From: Flavobacteriales bacterium UBA6969
Lineage (GTDB): Bacteria; Bacteroidota; Bacteroidia; Flavobacteriales_D; Sanyastnellaceae
DNA: 6,616 nucleotides
Assembly: GCA_002448555.1 (NCBI GenBank)
Contig: DJYV01000046.1
Coordinates: 1 to 6,616, forward strand
Direction: 5' to 3'
Shown here: one piece after another, positions 1 to 6,070 of the stretch
How positions within the stretch are numbered: position 1 is the stretch's first letter
Layout of the letters: every line of letters starts with the position of its first letter
Program-made: the position numbers and the translations under genes
The notes under the pieces: generated by a model
Databases searched by the model: none
What the model saw: the letters and a program-made list of their open reading frames with translations, nothing else
What the model was told of the DNA's origin: nothing

Positions 1-1772
1 CGGCGCCGTGCTTCCACGGCGTGGAGGCTGCCGGGGTAATCGAACAGCAATTGCTCGTACAGGGCAGTAGCACCCTCTGAATCGCCTTCTGAATCATCGA
101 GGATGAGCGCCAATTGGAAGATGGCATCATCGGCGAGTATGTCGTCAAAATGTAGGTCGATCACTTCTTGCAGCCAGTGCTTTGCTGAATCCAATTGGCC
201 CTGCTCAATGCACATGGTTGCCAGTTCCATCAAGATCTCATCCGTGAGGGCGTGGCCCGGCCACGTGGTGACGATGGAATCGAGCTTTGAGCGCGCCTCC
301 CTGTAGCGGTATTGGGTGGCGAGCAGGTCGGCCTGGGCGAACAGCCACATGGGCTCCACGATTGTGTCGAGTGCGTAGTTGTCCGTGATGAGCAACGACA
401 GGTCAATGGCGTCGTTGGAGATGAGTTTGGAGGTCGAAGCCTTCAGCGCGTCGAGTTGGGTTTGTGCCCAATCGAAGTCGCCCGTGTAGTAACTGATGCG
501 TGCGTTGCGGAATTTGGCCTCGGCCCCGAGGACGTCGTCCTTGTAATCGAGTTCGACCTGCGAGAAGAGAAGTGACGCATCCCAGATTTCATCTTGAAAG
601 ACGAGGATGTCGCCCAGTTCCAATTTGCACAGCGCTGCCGTGCGTTCGTAGAGTCCTTTCACATCCAATACTTCCTCGAGAAGGGCGATGGCCTCATTGG
701 GCTGCTGCATGTAAAAGGCGCGAATGTGCGCCAAGTCTTGGGCAATCTTCGCCGTTTCCTTGGCGAGCCCCAAGTCGTTTAAGGTGAATTCGTAATCCTG
801 AGCGAGCGCTGCAATGGCTTCCCGGTCGACAGGCGTGGCCTTCAGCAGCGGCTGCAGGCGCATGTTGAGCGCCTGGGTGCGGGCCGTGAAGAAATACGCG
901 TTCTCGGGGCCCTTAGAGGCGATGTACGCATAGCATTGCGCGGCCGTGGCGTAGTCTTCGTTGCGCGTGGCCGTCTGGGCCAACTCGATTAAGCGTTCGC
1001 CGGATTCCCGAAAGCGAAGGTCCAGGGACTTGGCGTGCACAAAGGCGTTGCCGAAATCGTTGACCTGGTTGAAGTACCACACGAGCATCTCTGAAAGAGC
1101 GGTGTCCTCCGGGTATTCGCGGGCGGCCCGCAACAACTTGGTGCGCAGCAAATCCCCTAGGTCGGGGTTGTCCTGGATACGCAGGTTGCGGTTGAAGGAA
1201 TTTTGTACGTTTCTGAAGTACTGGGGCTTGGCGCGCATCAAACGCAGCGAGGCATCGATCATGCCTTCGTAGTTGCCGCGTCTGCCCTCGAGGTCGGCCA
1301 ATTGGTAGTCGAGGTCGTTCACGCCCAGCTCCATGCCTTTGGTGTATACCTCGAGCGCCCGGTCGAGCTCATTCAACTTGATGAAGGCGTTCGCGAGCGC
1401 GATAACGCTGCCGCGTTTGGGTTCCAACCGGCGCAGTGCTTCATCAAACGCCTCCCTTGCTTCCGCCTCCTTTTCAAAATGCACGTACAGCTGCCCCAAT
1501 TCGACGTACGCCGTGGCGCGCGTGTTCTTGTTGCGCATGCGGCTTTTGACCAGCTTCTCGGCCGCGTCAAAGTCGTCCATAGCGAGCAACACGTCGTAGT
1601 ACATGTCGAACACCTTCTTGGTCTTCGTTCGCTTCCAGATTTGGTCGAGGTAGAGTTTGGCCTGAGCGTATGAGCCCTCGTTGTAGTAGAACTCAGCGAG
1701 TTCGAGGTCCGATTGCGCGAACCCCAATTGGGCAAATGCGAGTGCCGCAGCGAGGATCCAAGGCCGCCTCAT
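1..1772 (-). CDS. Exported tetratricopeptide-repeat protein (3' end beyond left edge)
   Basis: The reading frame is open from ATG at 1772 to the window edge: 590 complete codons and no stop, so the C-terminus is missing. Residues 1-20 (MRRPWILAAALAFAQLGFAQ) look like a Sec signal peptide with cleavage after FAQ, so the mature protein should be periplasmic or at the envelope. The rest is almost entirely paired helices. TPR-like units are clear at about 22-54, 56-88, 89-121, 122-154 and 155-187, and again in the C-terminal half at about 383-470 (with YYTGDFDWAQTQLDALKAST at 428-447) and 475-587. No catalytic motif is visible, and TPRs usually scaffold protein contacts. I recall similar large TPR proteins as widespread in Bacteroidota, without a defined function. 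The last visible residues (LFDYPGSLHAVEARR) resemble a final TPR, so probably little is missing. The ATG overlaps the upstream lipoprotein stop as ATGA, which fixes the start and implies coupled translation. Confidence 0.88.
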   Translation of the reverse strand, partial: MRRPWILAAALAFAQLGFAQSDLELAEFYYNEGSYAQAKLYLDQIWKRTKTKKVFDMYYDVLLAMDDFDAAEKLVKSRMRNKNTRATAYVELGQLYVHFEKEAEAREAFDEALRRLEPKRGSVIALANAFIKLNELDRALEVYTKGMELGVNDLDYQLADLEGRRGNYEGMIDASLRLMRAKPQYFRNVQNSFNRNLRIQDNPDLGDLLRTKLLRAAREYPEDTALSEMLVWYFNQVNDFGNAFVHAKSLDLRFRESGERLIELAQTATRNEDYATAAQCYAYIASKGPENAYFFTARTQALNMRLQPLLKATPVDREAIAALAQDYEFTLNDLGLAKETAKIAQDLAHIRAFYMQQPNEAIALLEEVLDVKGLYERTAALCKLELGDILVFQDEIWDASLLFSQVELDYKDDVLGAEAKFRNARISYYTGDFDWAQTQLDALKASTSKLISNDAIDLSLLITDNYALDTIVEPMWLFAQADLLATQYRYREARSKLDSIVTTWPGHALTDEILMELATMCIEQGQLDSAKHWLQEVIDLHFDDILADDAIFQLALILDDSEGDSEGATALYEQLLFDYPGSLHAVEARR

Positions 1773-2368
1773 TCGCCTTCGATGATGGCTTTGGCAAGGC
1801 GGCTCCTGCAGACGGTCTGCAAACTGTCAGCGTGGGCAGCGGTTTTCTGCCAGAGTTCGATGCCGCGTTCGGCCAGTTGCTGTGTTTCTTCCAGTGCGCG
1901 CACCACGTCCCGGCCAATCGCGAGTTCCGCCTTCATTTCGCGGGCGATGTACGCCGAGTCGATGGGGGTGCCGGCGGCATCCTTCGCGGCTCCGCTGGTG
2001 ATGGCCTGGGCCAATCCCCGCAGCTGCCCCATTGCACGCGCTGCGCTTTTGGGCAATGACGTGCGCCGGCTGCCTTGGTCTTTGAGCAGGCGCCGGGCCC
2101 GGCTGACATCCGAGATGATGCGTCCTTCTTCCTTGCTGACAACCACGTTGCCGTCGTCGAGGAGCAATTCAAATTCGCGCAGGTTGTTTTCGGCCCATGT
2201 GGCCGCCTCTGCTGTGCGAGTATCGCTGGGTTCTTCTAGCAGGCGCTGATGGGTCTGGATGGAATCCGCCAGTGCTGTCAGAGCTTCCACCCGCGGATCG
2301 GGGTGGGTGGTGCAACTGCCAAAAAGCAAGAGCAGGCCGAACGCCGATGCGAATTGTAGGTTCCTCAT
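1769..2368 (-). CDS. Small predicted helical lipoprotein, function unknown
   Basis: This encodes 199 residues. The N-terminus MRNLQFASAFGLLLLFGSC has a basic start, a hydrophobic core and a lipobox-like FGSC, so lipidation at Cys19 is likely. The -3 residue is Phe rather than Leu, which fits the looser lipoboxes of Bacteroidota. The mature part has no membrane segment and is rich in Ala, Glu, Leu and Arg with heptad-like spacing, suggesting a helical or coiled-coil protein. There is one further Cys near the C-terminus (TVCRSRL). I recognise no catalytic motif and cannot assign a family. I chose ATG at 2368 because it overlaps the serS stop by one base (TGATG); a TTG one codon upstream is possible but less likely. 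The gene lies between serS and the TPR gene with overlaps on both sides. An envelope partnership with the TPR protein is an inference from this coupling only. Confidence 0.85.
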   Translation of the reverse strand: MRNLQFASAFGLLLLFGSCTTHPDPRVEALTALADSIQTHQRLLEEPSDTRTAEAATWAENNLREFELLLDDGNVVVSKEEGRIISDVSRARRLLKDQGSRRTSLPKSAARAMGQLRGLAQAITSGAAKDAAGTPIDSAYIAREMKAELAIGRDVVRALEETQQLAERGIELWQKTAAHADSLQTVCRSRLAKAIIEGE

Positions 2369-3642
2369 CAAAAATCAATGCGTTCAAAGCCGCAGTAAGG
2401 CACGAGTGCCGCTGGAATGCGGATGCCGGTGTCGTCTTGGTGGTTTTCTAACAGGGCAGCCACAATGCGTGGCAACGCCAACGCGGAGCCGTTCAATGTG
2501 TGTACTAAATGCGTTTTGCCATCATTGCCTTTGAAGCGGCACTTGAGGCGATTGGCTTGGTATGTTTCAAAATTGGAAACGGAACTCACCTCCAACCAAC
2601 GTTCTTGCGCGGCGCTCCACACCTCAAAATCATACGTCATGGCGGCCGTAAAGCCCATGTCACCTCCGCACAAACGGAGGACGCGGTAGGGCAGTTCCAG
2701 GGCTTCGAGCAAGCCCCTGACGTGCTGCACCATGCCGTCCAGCGTCGCATACGACTCCTCAGGATGGGCGAATTGCACAATCTCGACCTTGTCGAATTGG
2801 TGCAGGCGGTTCAGGCCGCGCACGTCCTTGCCGTACGACCCGGCTTCGCGGCGGAAGCACGGGGTGTAAGCGCACAGCTTGATGGGCAGGTCGCCTTCTT
2901 TGACCATGACATCGCGGTAGATGTTGGTCAACGGTACCTCGGCGGTCGGAATCATGTACAGTTCGTCGTCCTGCATGTGGTACATCTGGCCCTCCTTGTC
3001 CGGCAACTGGCCGGTACCAAACCCGCTGTCCGGGTTGATCATGTGTGGCGGGATGAACTCTTCGTACCCTGCGGCGTCCGCTTGTTCGAGGAAGAACCGG
3101 ATGAGTCCGCGTTGGAGCTTGGCGCCCTTGCCGCGGTAAAACGGGAAGCCCGCTCCGGTCACCTTGGCGCCGAGCTCAAAGTCGATGAGCTTGCACTGCT
3201 CGGCGATGTCCCAGTGGGGCTTTTTGTGGTGCTCCAAGGTGGAGGCATCACCCGACCGGAAGGTCTCGACGTTGTCCTCAGCGTTGCGTCCTGCAGCGAC
3301 GTCCGCGTGGGGGGCGTTGGGTATGTGGCAGAGCGCGTCGTGGATTTGCGTTTCCAGCGCCTGCATCTGCTCCTTCAATTCGCTGGATTGCGCCTTGAGG
3401 GAGGAAGTTTGCGCCTTGATGGCTTCGGCCTCTGCCTTTTTGCCCTCCCGCATGAGCCCCCCAATTTCCCGACTCAACGCATTGCTCTGGGCCAGGGTGT
3501 CGTCCAATTTGGCTTGGGTTTTTCGGCGCTCAGCGTCCCATTCGAGGACTTGCTGAATCGCTTCCCGTGCATCGAAATGACGCTTGTCGAGTGCGGCGAG
3601 GATGCGGTCTTTTTCTTCGCGCAACGATTGGATGGTGAGCAT
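2368..3642 (-). CDS. serS: Seryl-tRNA synthetase (serine--tRNA ligase)
   Basis: This cytoplasmic class II aminoacyl-tRNA synthetase charges tRNA-Ser (and tRNA-Sec where present) using serine and ATP. The product is 424 residues, the usual bacterial length. Residues 1-105 form the tRNA-binding arm, with a long antiparallel coiled coil at about 35-100 rich in K, E, A and Q. The catalytic core follows: motif 1 around 179-202 (GLIRFFLEQADAAGYEEFIP), the serine-binding TAE triad at 233-235 within YMIPTAEVPLTN, motif 2 at 262-273 (CFRREAGSYGKD), and motif 3 at 384-392 (NGSALALPR). All core motifs are present. The frame extends 29 codons upstream, but that part would translate the terminator hairpin and match nothing. 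MLTIQSLREE at 3642 is the standard SerRS start. No Shine-Dalgarno sequence is visible. The TGA stop overlaps the next gene's ATG. Confidence 0.98.
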   Translation of the reverse strand: MLTIQSLREEKDRILAALDKRHFDAREAIQQVLEWDAERRKTQAKLDDTLAQSNALSREIGGLMREGKKAEAEAIKAQTSSLKAQSSELKEQMQALETQIHDALCHIPNAPHADVAAGRNAEDNVETFRSGDASTLEHHKKPHWDIAEQCKLIDFELGAKVTGAGFPFYRGKGAKLQRGLIRFFLEQADAAGYEEFIPPHMINPDSGFGTGQLPDKEGQMYHMQDDELYMIPTAEVPLTNIYRDVMVKEGDLPIKLCAYTPCFRREAGSYGKDVRGLNRLHQFDKVEIVQFAHPEESYATLDGMVQHVRGLLEALELPYRVLRLCGGDMGFTAAMTYDFEVWSAAQERWLEVSSVSNFETYQANRLKCRFKGNDGKTHLVHTLNGSALALPRIVAALLENHQDDTGIRIPAALVPYCGFERIDF

Positions 3643-3669
3643 GGATGTGCTGCGAGTTTGGGTGAGGTG

Positions 3670-3710
3670 TAAAAATAAAGAACTCCCGAACCCTCTAAGG
3701 GTCCGGGAGT
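3670..3710 (-). terminator. Hairpin terminator after rplU-rpmA
   Basis: On the minus strand, a 13-bp stem with one mismatch (arms 3710-3698 and 3694-3682, 3-base loop) is GC-rich at its base (ACTCCCGGACCCT) and is followed by TCTTTATTTTTA, a T-rich tract. This is the classic Rho-independent layout, placed about 50 bases after the rpmA stop. On the plus strand the downstream tract is weaker, so the minus-strand direction is preferred. It sits only about 40 bases before the serS start, so it could also act as an attenuator that lets some transcripts continue into serS. Confidence 0.85.
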
Positions 3711-3724
3711 CACAAATTTTGAGA

Positions 3725-3750
3725 TGCAAGGAGTTAATACCCCCCTTGCA
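3725..3750. repeat. Short inverted repeat behind rpmA
   Basis: TGCAAGG (3725-3731) and CCTTGCA (3744-3750) are perfect 7-base inverted copies with a 12-base spacer, just after the rpmA stop. They could form a weak hairpin ahead of the main terminator. There is no T-tract next to it and the function is unknown. A repeat this short could also be chance. Confidence 0.4.
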
Positions 3751-3762
3751 ATTGATTCTTTC

Positions 3763-4026
3763 TTAGGCGTCTCCGAGTGGAACAACCGATACGTACGAGC
3801 GGTTGTTGGCCTTCTTACGGAACTCAACGATGCCGTCTTTCAACGCAAACAGCGTGTGATCCTTGCCCATGCCTACGTTTTCACCGGGGTGATGCTGGGT
3901 GCCTCGCTGGCGAACGATGATGTTTCCAGCGATGCAACCTTGGCCGCCATAAATCTTGACGCCGAGCCGTTTACTTTCTGACTCCCGTCCGTTCTTGGAA
4001 CTACCTACACCTTTTTTATGTGCCAT
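3763..4026 (-). CDS. rpmA: 50S ribosomal protein L27
   Basis: This encodes 87 residues, the normal L27 length. L27 binds the large subunit near the peptidyl-transferase centre, and its flexible N-terminal tail reaches the tRNA acceptor ends. The family signature is unmistakable: MAHKKGVGSSKNGRESESKR at the N-terminus, then GVKIYGGQ, a basic IIVRQRGTQHHPGENVGMGKDHTLFA block, and an ordinary C-terminus ending in GDA. There is no N-terminal pre-sequence of the type removed by a protease in Firmicutes, so the protein starts directly at the functional tail. The ATG at 4026 overlaps the rplU stop as TAATG, which suggests translational re-initiation and matched synthesis of the two proteins. A hairpin terminator follows. 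Confidence 0.98.
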   Translation of the reverse strand: MAHKKGVGSSKNGRESESKRLGVKIYGGQGCIAGNIIVRQRGTQHHPGENVGMGKDHTLFALKDGIVEFRKKANNRSYVSVVPLGDA

Positions 4027-4553
4027 TACTTCTCGGTTTTATCGGTTTTCTTGGCAGCGGTTTTCTTCGCTGCTGGTTTTTTAGCCGCTGGCTTTTTGGC
4101 CGCTGGCTTCTTGGCTGCTGACTTCTTAGCTGCTGACTTCTTAGCTGCTGGCTTCTTAGCTGCTGGCTTTTTGGCTGCTGCCTTCTTCTCGGCTGCGGGC
4201 TTGTCTGCCGCTGCGGCCTTTGGCGCTGCCTTCTTGGCTCCGCCTGCCTTGATCGCCGTGATTTTCACTTCGGTCAATGAGGCACGGAAGCCATTCAACT
4301 TCTGGTATCCTTTGCGGCGCTTCTTTTTGAAGACCAATACCTTGTCGCCTTTGAGGTGGCGTTCAACCTGAGCGGTCACTTCCGCGCCGCTTACCGCCGG
4401 GGCGCCAACTTGAACGTCTTTCCCATTGTCCACGAGCAAGACACGGTCGAACTTGACCTTTTTGCCTTCCTCAGCGTCCAATCGGTTGACGAACACCTGT
4501 TGGTCTTTCTCTACCTTGTACTGGTGCCCTGCGATCTCTACGATTGCATACAT
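4026..4553 (-). CDS. rplU: 50S ribosomal protein L21 with Lys/Ala-rich repeat tail
   Basis: L21 binds 23S rRNA in the large subunit. Residues 1-102 form a complete L21 domain: MYAIVEIAGHQYKVEKDQ at the start, VLLVDNGKDVQVGAP in the middle, and the basic VFKKKRRKGYQKLNGFR block before LTEVKITAIK. The protein is 175 residues, about 70 more than a minimal L21. The extra part is low complexity: an Ala/Lys linker at 103-125, then nine tandem pentapeptides of the form AAKK[P/S/T] at 126-170, and a short charged end. This resembles histone H1-like tails. From memory, many Bacteroidota L21 proteins carry Lys/Ala-rich extensions, some ending in a helix-hairpin-helix domain; none is present here. I chose ATG at 4553 because upstream ATGs add only a short non-homologous peptide. 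It has its own promoter and no Shine-Dalgarno sequence. Confidence 0.97.
   Translation of the reverse strand: MYAIVEIAGHQYKVEKDQQVFVNRLDAEEGKKVKFDRVLLVDNGKDVQVGAPAVSGAEVTAQVERHLKGDKVLVFKKKRRKGYQKLNGFRASLTEVKITAIKAGGAKKAAPKAAAADKPAAEKKAAAKKPAAKKPAAKKSAAKKSAAKKPAAKKPAAKKPAAKKTAAKKTDKTEK
4044..4178 (-). repeat. Nine tandem 15-bp coding repeats in rplU
   Basis: Nine consecutive 15-base units encode AAKKP, AAKKP, AAKKS, AAKKS, AAKKP, AAKKP, AAKKP, AAKKT and AAKKT. Several neighbouring copies are nearly identical in DNA as well as protein; on the plus strand the unit reads roughly CTTCTTAGCTGCTGG. Such an array can change copy number by replication slippage without breaking the frame. The outer copies are more diverged. 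Confidence 0.95.
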
Positions 4554-4585
4554 GATTCTTGTCATTATTCCCAAAAGAGGGGCTG

Positions 4586-4616
4586 CAAAGGTACAGGAAA
4601 CTTCTCAACTTTTCAA
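4586..4616 (-). promoter_or_regulatory. Bacteroidota-type promoter for rplU-rpmA
   Basis: On the minus strand, TTG (4616-4614), a 20-base spacer and TACCTTTG (4593-4586) match the Bacteroidota primary-sigma consensus (TTG, about 17-23 bases, TAnnTTTG). Transcription would start around 4580, giving a leader of roughly 25-30 bases before the rplU ATG. The promoter lies wholly between the EamA stop and rplU, so the ribosomal genes do not depend on the upstream gene. Confidence 0.8.
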
Positions 4617-4634
4617 CACCTACGCGCACGGTAT

Positions 4635-5576
4635 TTAATTCGCTGAACCGGTGCGCTTTTTGGTGATCCAGACACCGAGTAAAATGCTGGCTCCCGCGAG
4701 CAATTGTTGATAGGTCAGCACCTCACCGTCCCACCAGCCCCACAGCGTGGCAAAGATGGGAATGATGTAGGTCACAGATGCGGCTACGACGGCGTTGGTC
4801 CAGGCAATCAATTGGTTGAAAAGCACAAGGGCTCCAGCCGTTCCAATGGCGGCCAACGCACCAACGGCCAAGAGGGCGCGCATGCCGTCGGGATGATCGG
4901 CAATCATTCCAGGGGTGCCATTGATCAACACCATGCCCAAGGCCGGCAGTGCCACGAGTCCTAATGAACATCCGGCAATGGCTGGGGCGGGGATGCCGCT
5001 GAGTTTCTCTCGCGTGATGTTGACGCTGACGCCATAGCACACCGTCGCGACCACCAGCATCAGAGCGGGAGTAAGGGCCTCTCCGCCGAGCGCTGCGCCT
5101 GGGGCCGCCGCTCCGGCCTGAGCCAAAATGAGCCAGGCAGTGCCTAGCAAGCCGACGAGGATACCGACGATTTGCCGAGGCTGCACGGCCGTTCCAAATG
5201 CCACGAATCCAATGATCAAGGTCCACAGCGGGCTCAGGGCATTGAGCATGCCGGCCATGGCGCTTGGCAAGTTGACTTGGGCCATGGCAAACAACAGGGC
5301 AGGGATGAAGCTACCGATGATACCGACCCCCGCAATCCAACGCCAACGTTCGCGTGCAATGTGCCGCGCATGCCGCAGCGACACCGGCAGCAGAGTGGCC
5401 CCGGCGATGGCCACGCGCAAGGCGGCCAAGTCAACTGGTGGCAACAAGGCCGAACCGTCGCGTGCGAAAAGGCCGATTTTCATCAAGATGAAACTGCTCC
5501 CCCATACGAATCCGAGCAGCAAAAGCACCAGGGCGGGTGCCAAACGATGAGGGGGAGAGCTGGCATTGGTGGCCAT
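4635..5576 (-). CDS. EamA (DMT superfamily) inner-membrane transporter
   Basis: This encodes 313 residues with about ten hydrophobic segments, the standard two-EamA-repeat layout of the drug/metabolite transporter superfamily. Repeat one covers about 13-152, with the family hallmark GFVWGSSFILMKIGL (22-36), LRVAIAG (53-59), and SAMAGMLNALSPLWTLIIGF (105-124). Repeat two covers about 168-305, with ASVTYIIPIFATLWGWWDGE (266-285) and QLLAGASILLGVWI near the end. The C-terminus is short and basic (TKKRTGSAN), consistent with a cytoplasmic end. Members export amino acids, metabolites or drugs, but substrate cannot be read from sequence. The chosen start gives a short polar N-terminus (MATNASSPPHRLAP) before the first helix, as is typical. 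The gene is divergent from the HMA lipoprotein gene and has no close partner. No convincing promoter is visible; TAATTTCG just upstream is one base off the -7 consensus but lacks a good TTG. Confidence 0.93.
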   Translation of the reverse strand: MATNASSPPHRLAPALVLLLLGFVWGSSFILMKIGLFARDGSALLPPVDLAALRVAIAGATLLPVSLRHARHIARERWRWIAGVGIIGSFIPALLFAMAQVNLPSAMAGMLNALSPLWTLIIGFVAFGTAVQPRQIVGILVGLLGTAWLILAQAGAAAPGAALGGEALTPALMLVVATVCYGVSVNITREKLSGIPAPAIAGCSLGLVALPALGMVLINGTPGMIADHPDGMRALLAVGALAAIGTAGALVLFNQLIAWTNAVVAASVTYIIPIFATLWGWWDGEVLTYQQLLAGASILLGVWITKKRTGSAN

Positions 5577-5620
5577 GGGAGCGTTGGTTGCGACCGAAAT
5601 TAGGATTGAATTACCATAAG

Positions 5621-5655
5621 TTGGAAAGCGAGCCTCTTGTTCATCGGTATATTTG
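5621..5655 (+). promoter_or_regulatory. Putative promoter for the HMA lipoprotein-ctaA unit
   Basis: TATATTTG at 5648-5655 matches the Bacteroidota -7 element TAnnTTTG exactly. The best upstream TTG is at 5621-5623, giving a 24-base spacer, slightly longer than usual, so the -33 part is less certain. The -7 box ends only four bases before the first ATG, so transcription should begin at or next to the start codon. Confidence 0.6.
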
Positions 5656-5659
5656 TTGC

Positions 5660-6070
5660 ATGATGATTTGGCACAAAATCACGGGCTTCATCGGGGCGGC
5701 ATTGCTCGCCTACGGAAGCCTCATGCTTGGAGGGTGCGCGGAGTCGGATTCGTACGCTGTCACTGAAGGATACGAGGCCGGGACGACCGAAACCTCCACG
5801 GCGAAACTCGAGATCTCGGGCATGATGTGCGCACACGCATGCGGCGGCAAAATCAAAAAAGAGCTGCTGGAAATCCCCGGCGTGGCCAATGCGTCCATCG
5901 ATTTCGAATCGGGACGTGACCTGAACGCCGCTGAGGTCGAATTCGACCCCAAATCGGTGACGCCGGAATCCTTGGCCGAAGTGGTCAATGGCATTGCGGA
6001 CGGCAAACTCTACGCCGTGGCATCGGTCCAAGTGACGCATTTTGCAAAAGAAGCTTCCCTTACACAGTAA
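5660..6070 (+). CDS. Lipoprotein with heavy-metal-associated (HMA) domain
   Basis: This encodes 136 residues. The N-terminus MMIWHKITGFIGAALLAYGS is followed by LMLGGC, a good lipobox, so Cys26 is probably lipidated and the protein anchored in the envelope. After a polar linker (27-47), residues 48-128 form an HMA fold: TAKLEISGMMCAHACGGKIK (metal loop at 55-61), then LLEIPGVANASIDFES, AEVEFDPKSVTPESLAEVV and a final YAVASVQV strand. The two cysteines, Cys57 and Cys61, are three residues apart (CAHAC) rather than the usual CxxC. Similar MxCxxxC loops are, as I recall, common in Bacteroidota HMA proteins. Copper(I) is the likeliest ligand, but this is inferred. An extended frame begins at 5537 but its added residues match no signal peptide; the ATGATG at 5660/5663 directly precedes the signal sequence. 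The gene overlaps or abuts ctaA, so a role in copper supply to cytochrome oxidase is plausible but unproven. Confidence 0.9.
   Translation: MMIWHKITGFIGAALLAYGSLMLGGCAESDSYAVTEGYEAGTTETSTAKLEISGMMCAHACGGKIKKELLEIPGVANASIDFESGRDLNAAEVEFDPKSVTPESLAEVVNGIADGKLYAVASVQVTHFAKEASLTQ

Noticed and set aside
1203..1735. Open frames of 120-156 codons on both strands within the TPR gene
   Set aside because: They are shifted or opposite frames of the long minus-strand TPR frame, which is open from 1772 to the edge and has clear helix-repeat structure.
2369..2371. TTG start for the small lipoprotein, one codon upstream
   Set aside because: ATG at 2368 is a better codon and forms the TGATG overlap with serS; the difference is only one residue.
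2509..3672. A 387-codon open frame on the plus strand, opposite serS
   Set aside because: It lies antisense to a complete SerRS with all motifs. Its protein is rich in Val, Leu, Gly and Arg without a recognisable domain, as expected for the mirror frame of a GC-rich gene.
4044..4178. Repeat array as a possible CRISPR or intergenic satellite
   Set aside because: The unit is 15 bases with no spacers and encodes in-frame pentapeptides of the L21 tail.
4554..4634. Search for a terminator between the EamA gene and rplU
   Set aside because: No stem with a T-tract is visible; the interval is explained by the rplU promoter and leader.
5537..5659. A longer start for the HMA lipoprotein at 5537
   Set aside because: The additional 41 residues include many Trp and charged residues before the signal peptide and would cross the promoter; the ATG at 5660 places the signal peptide at the N-terminus.
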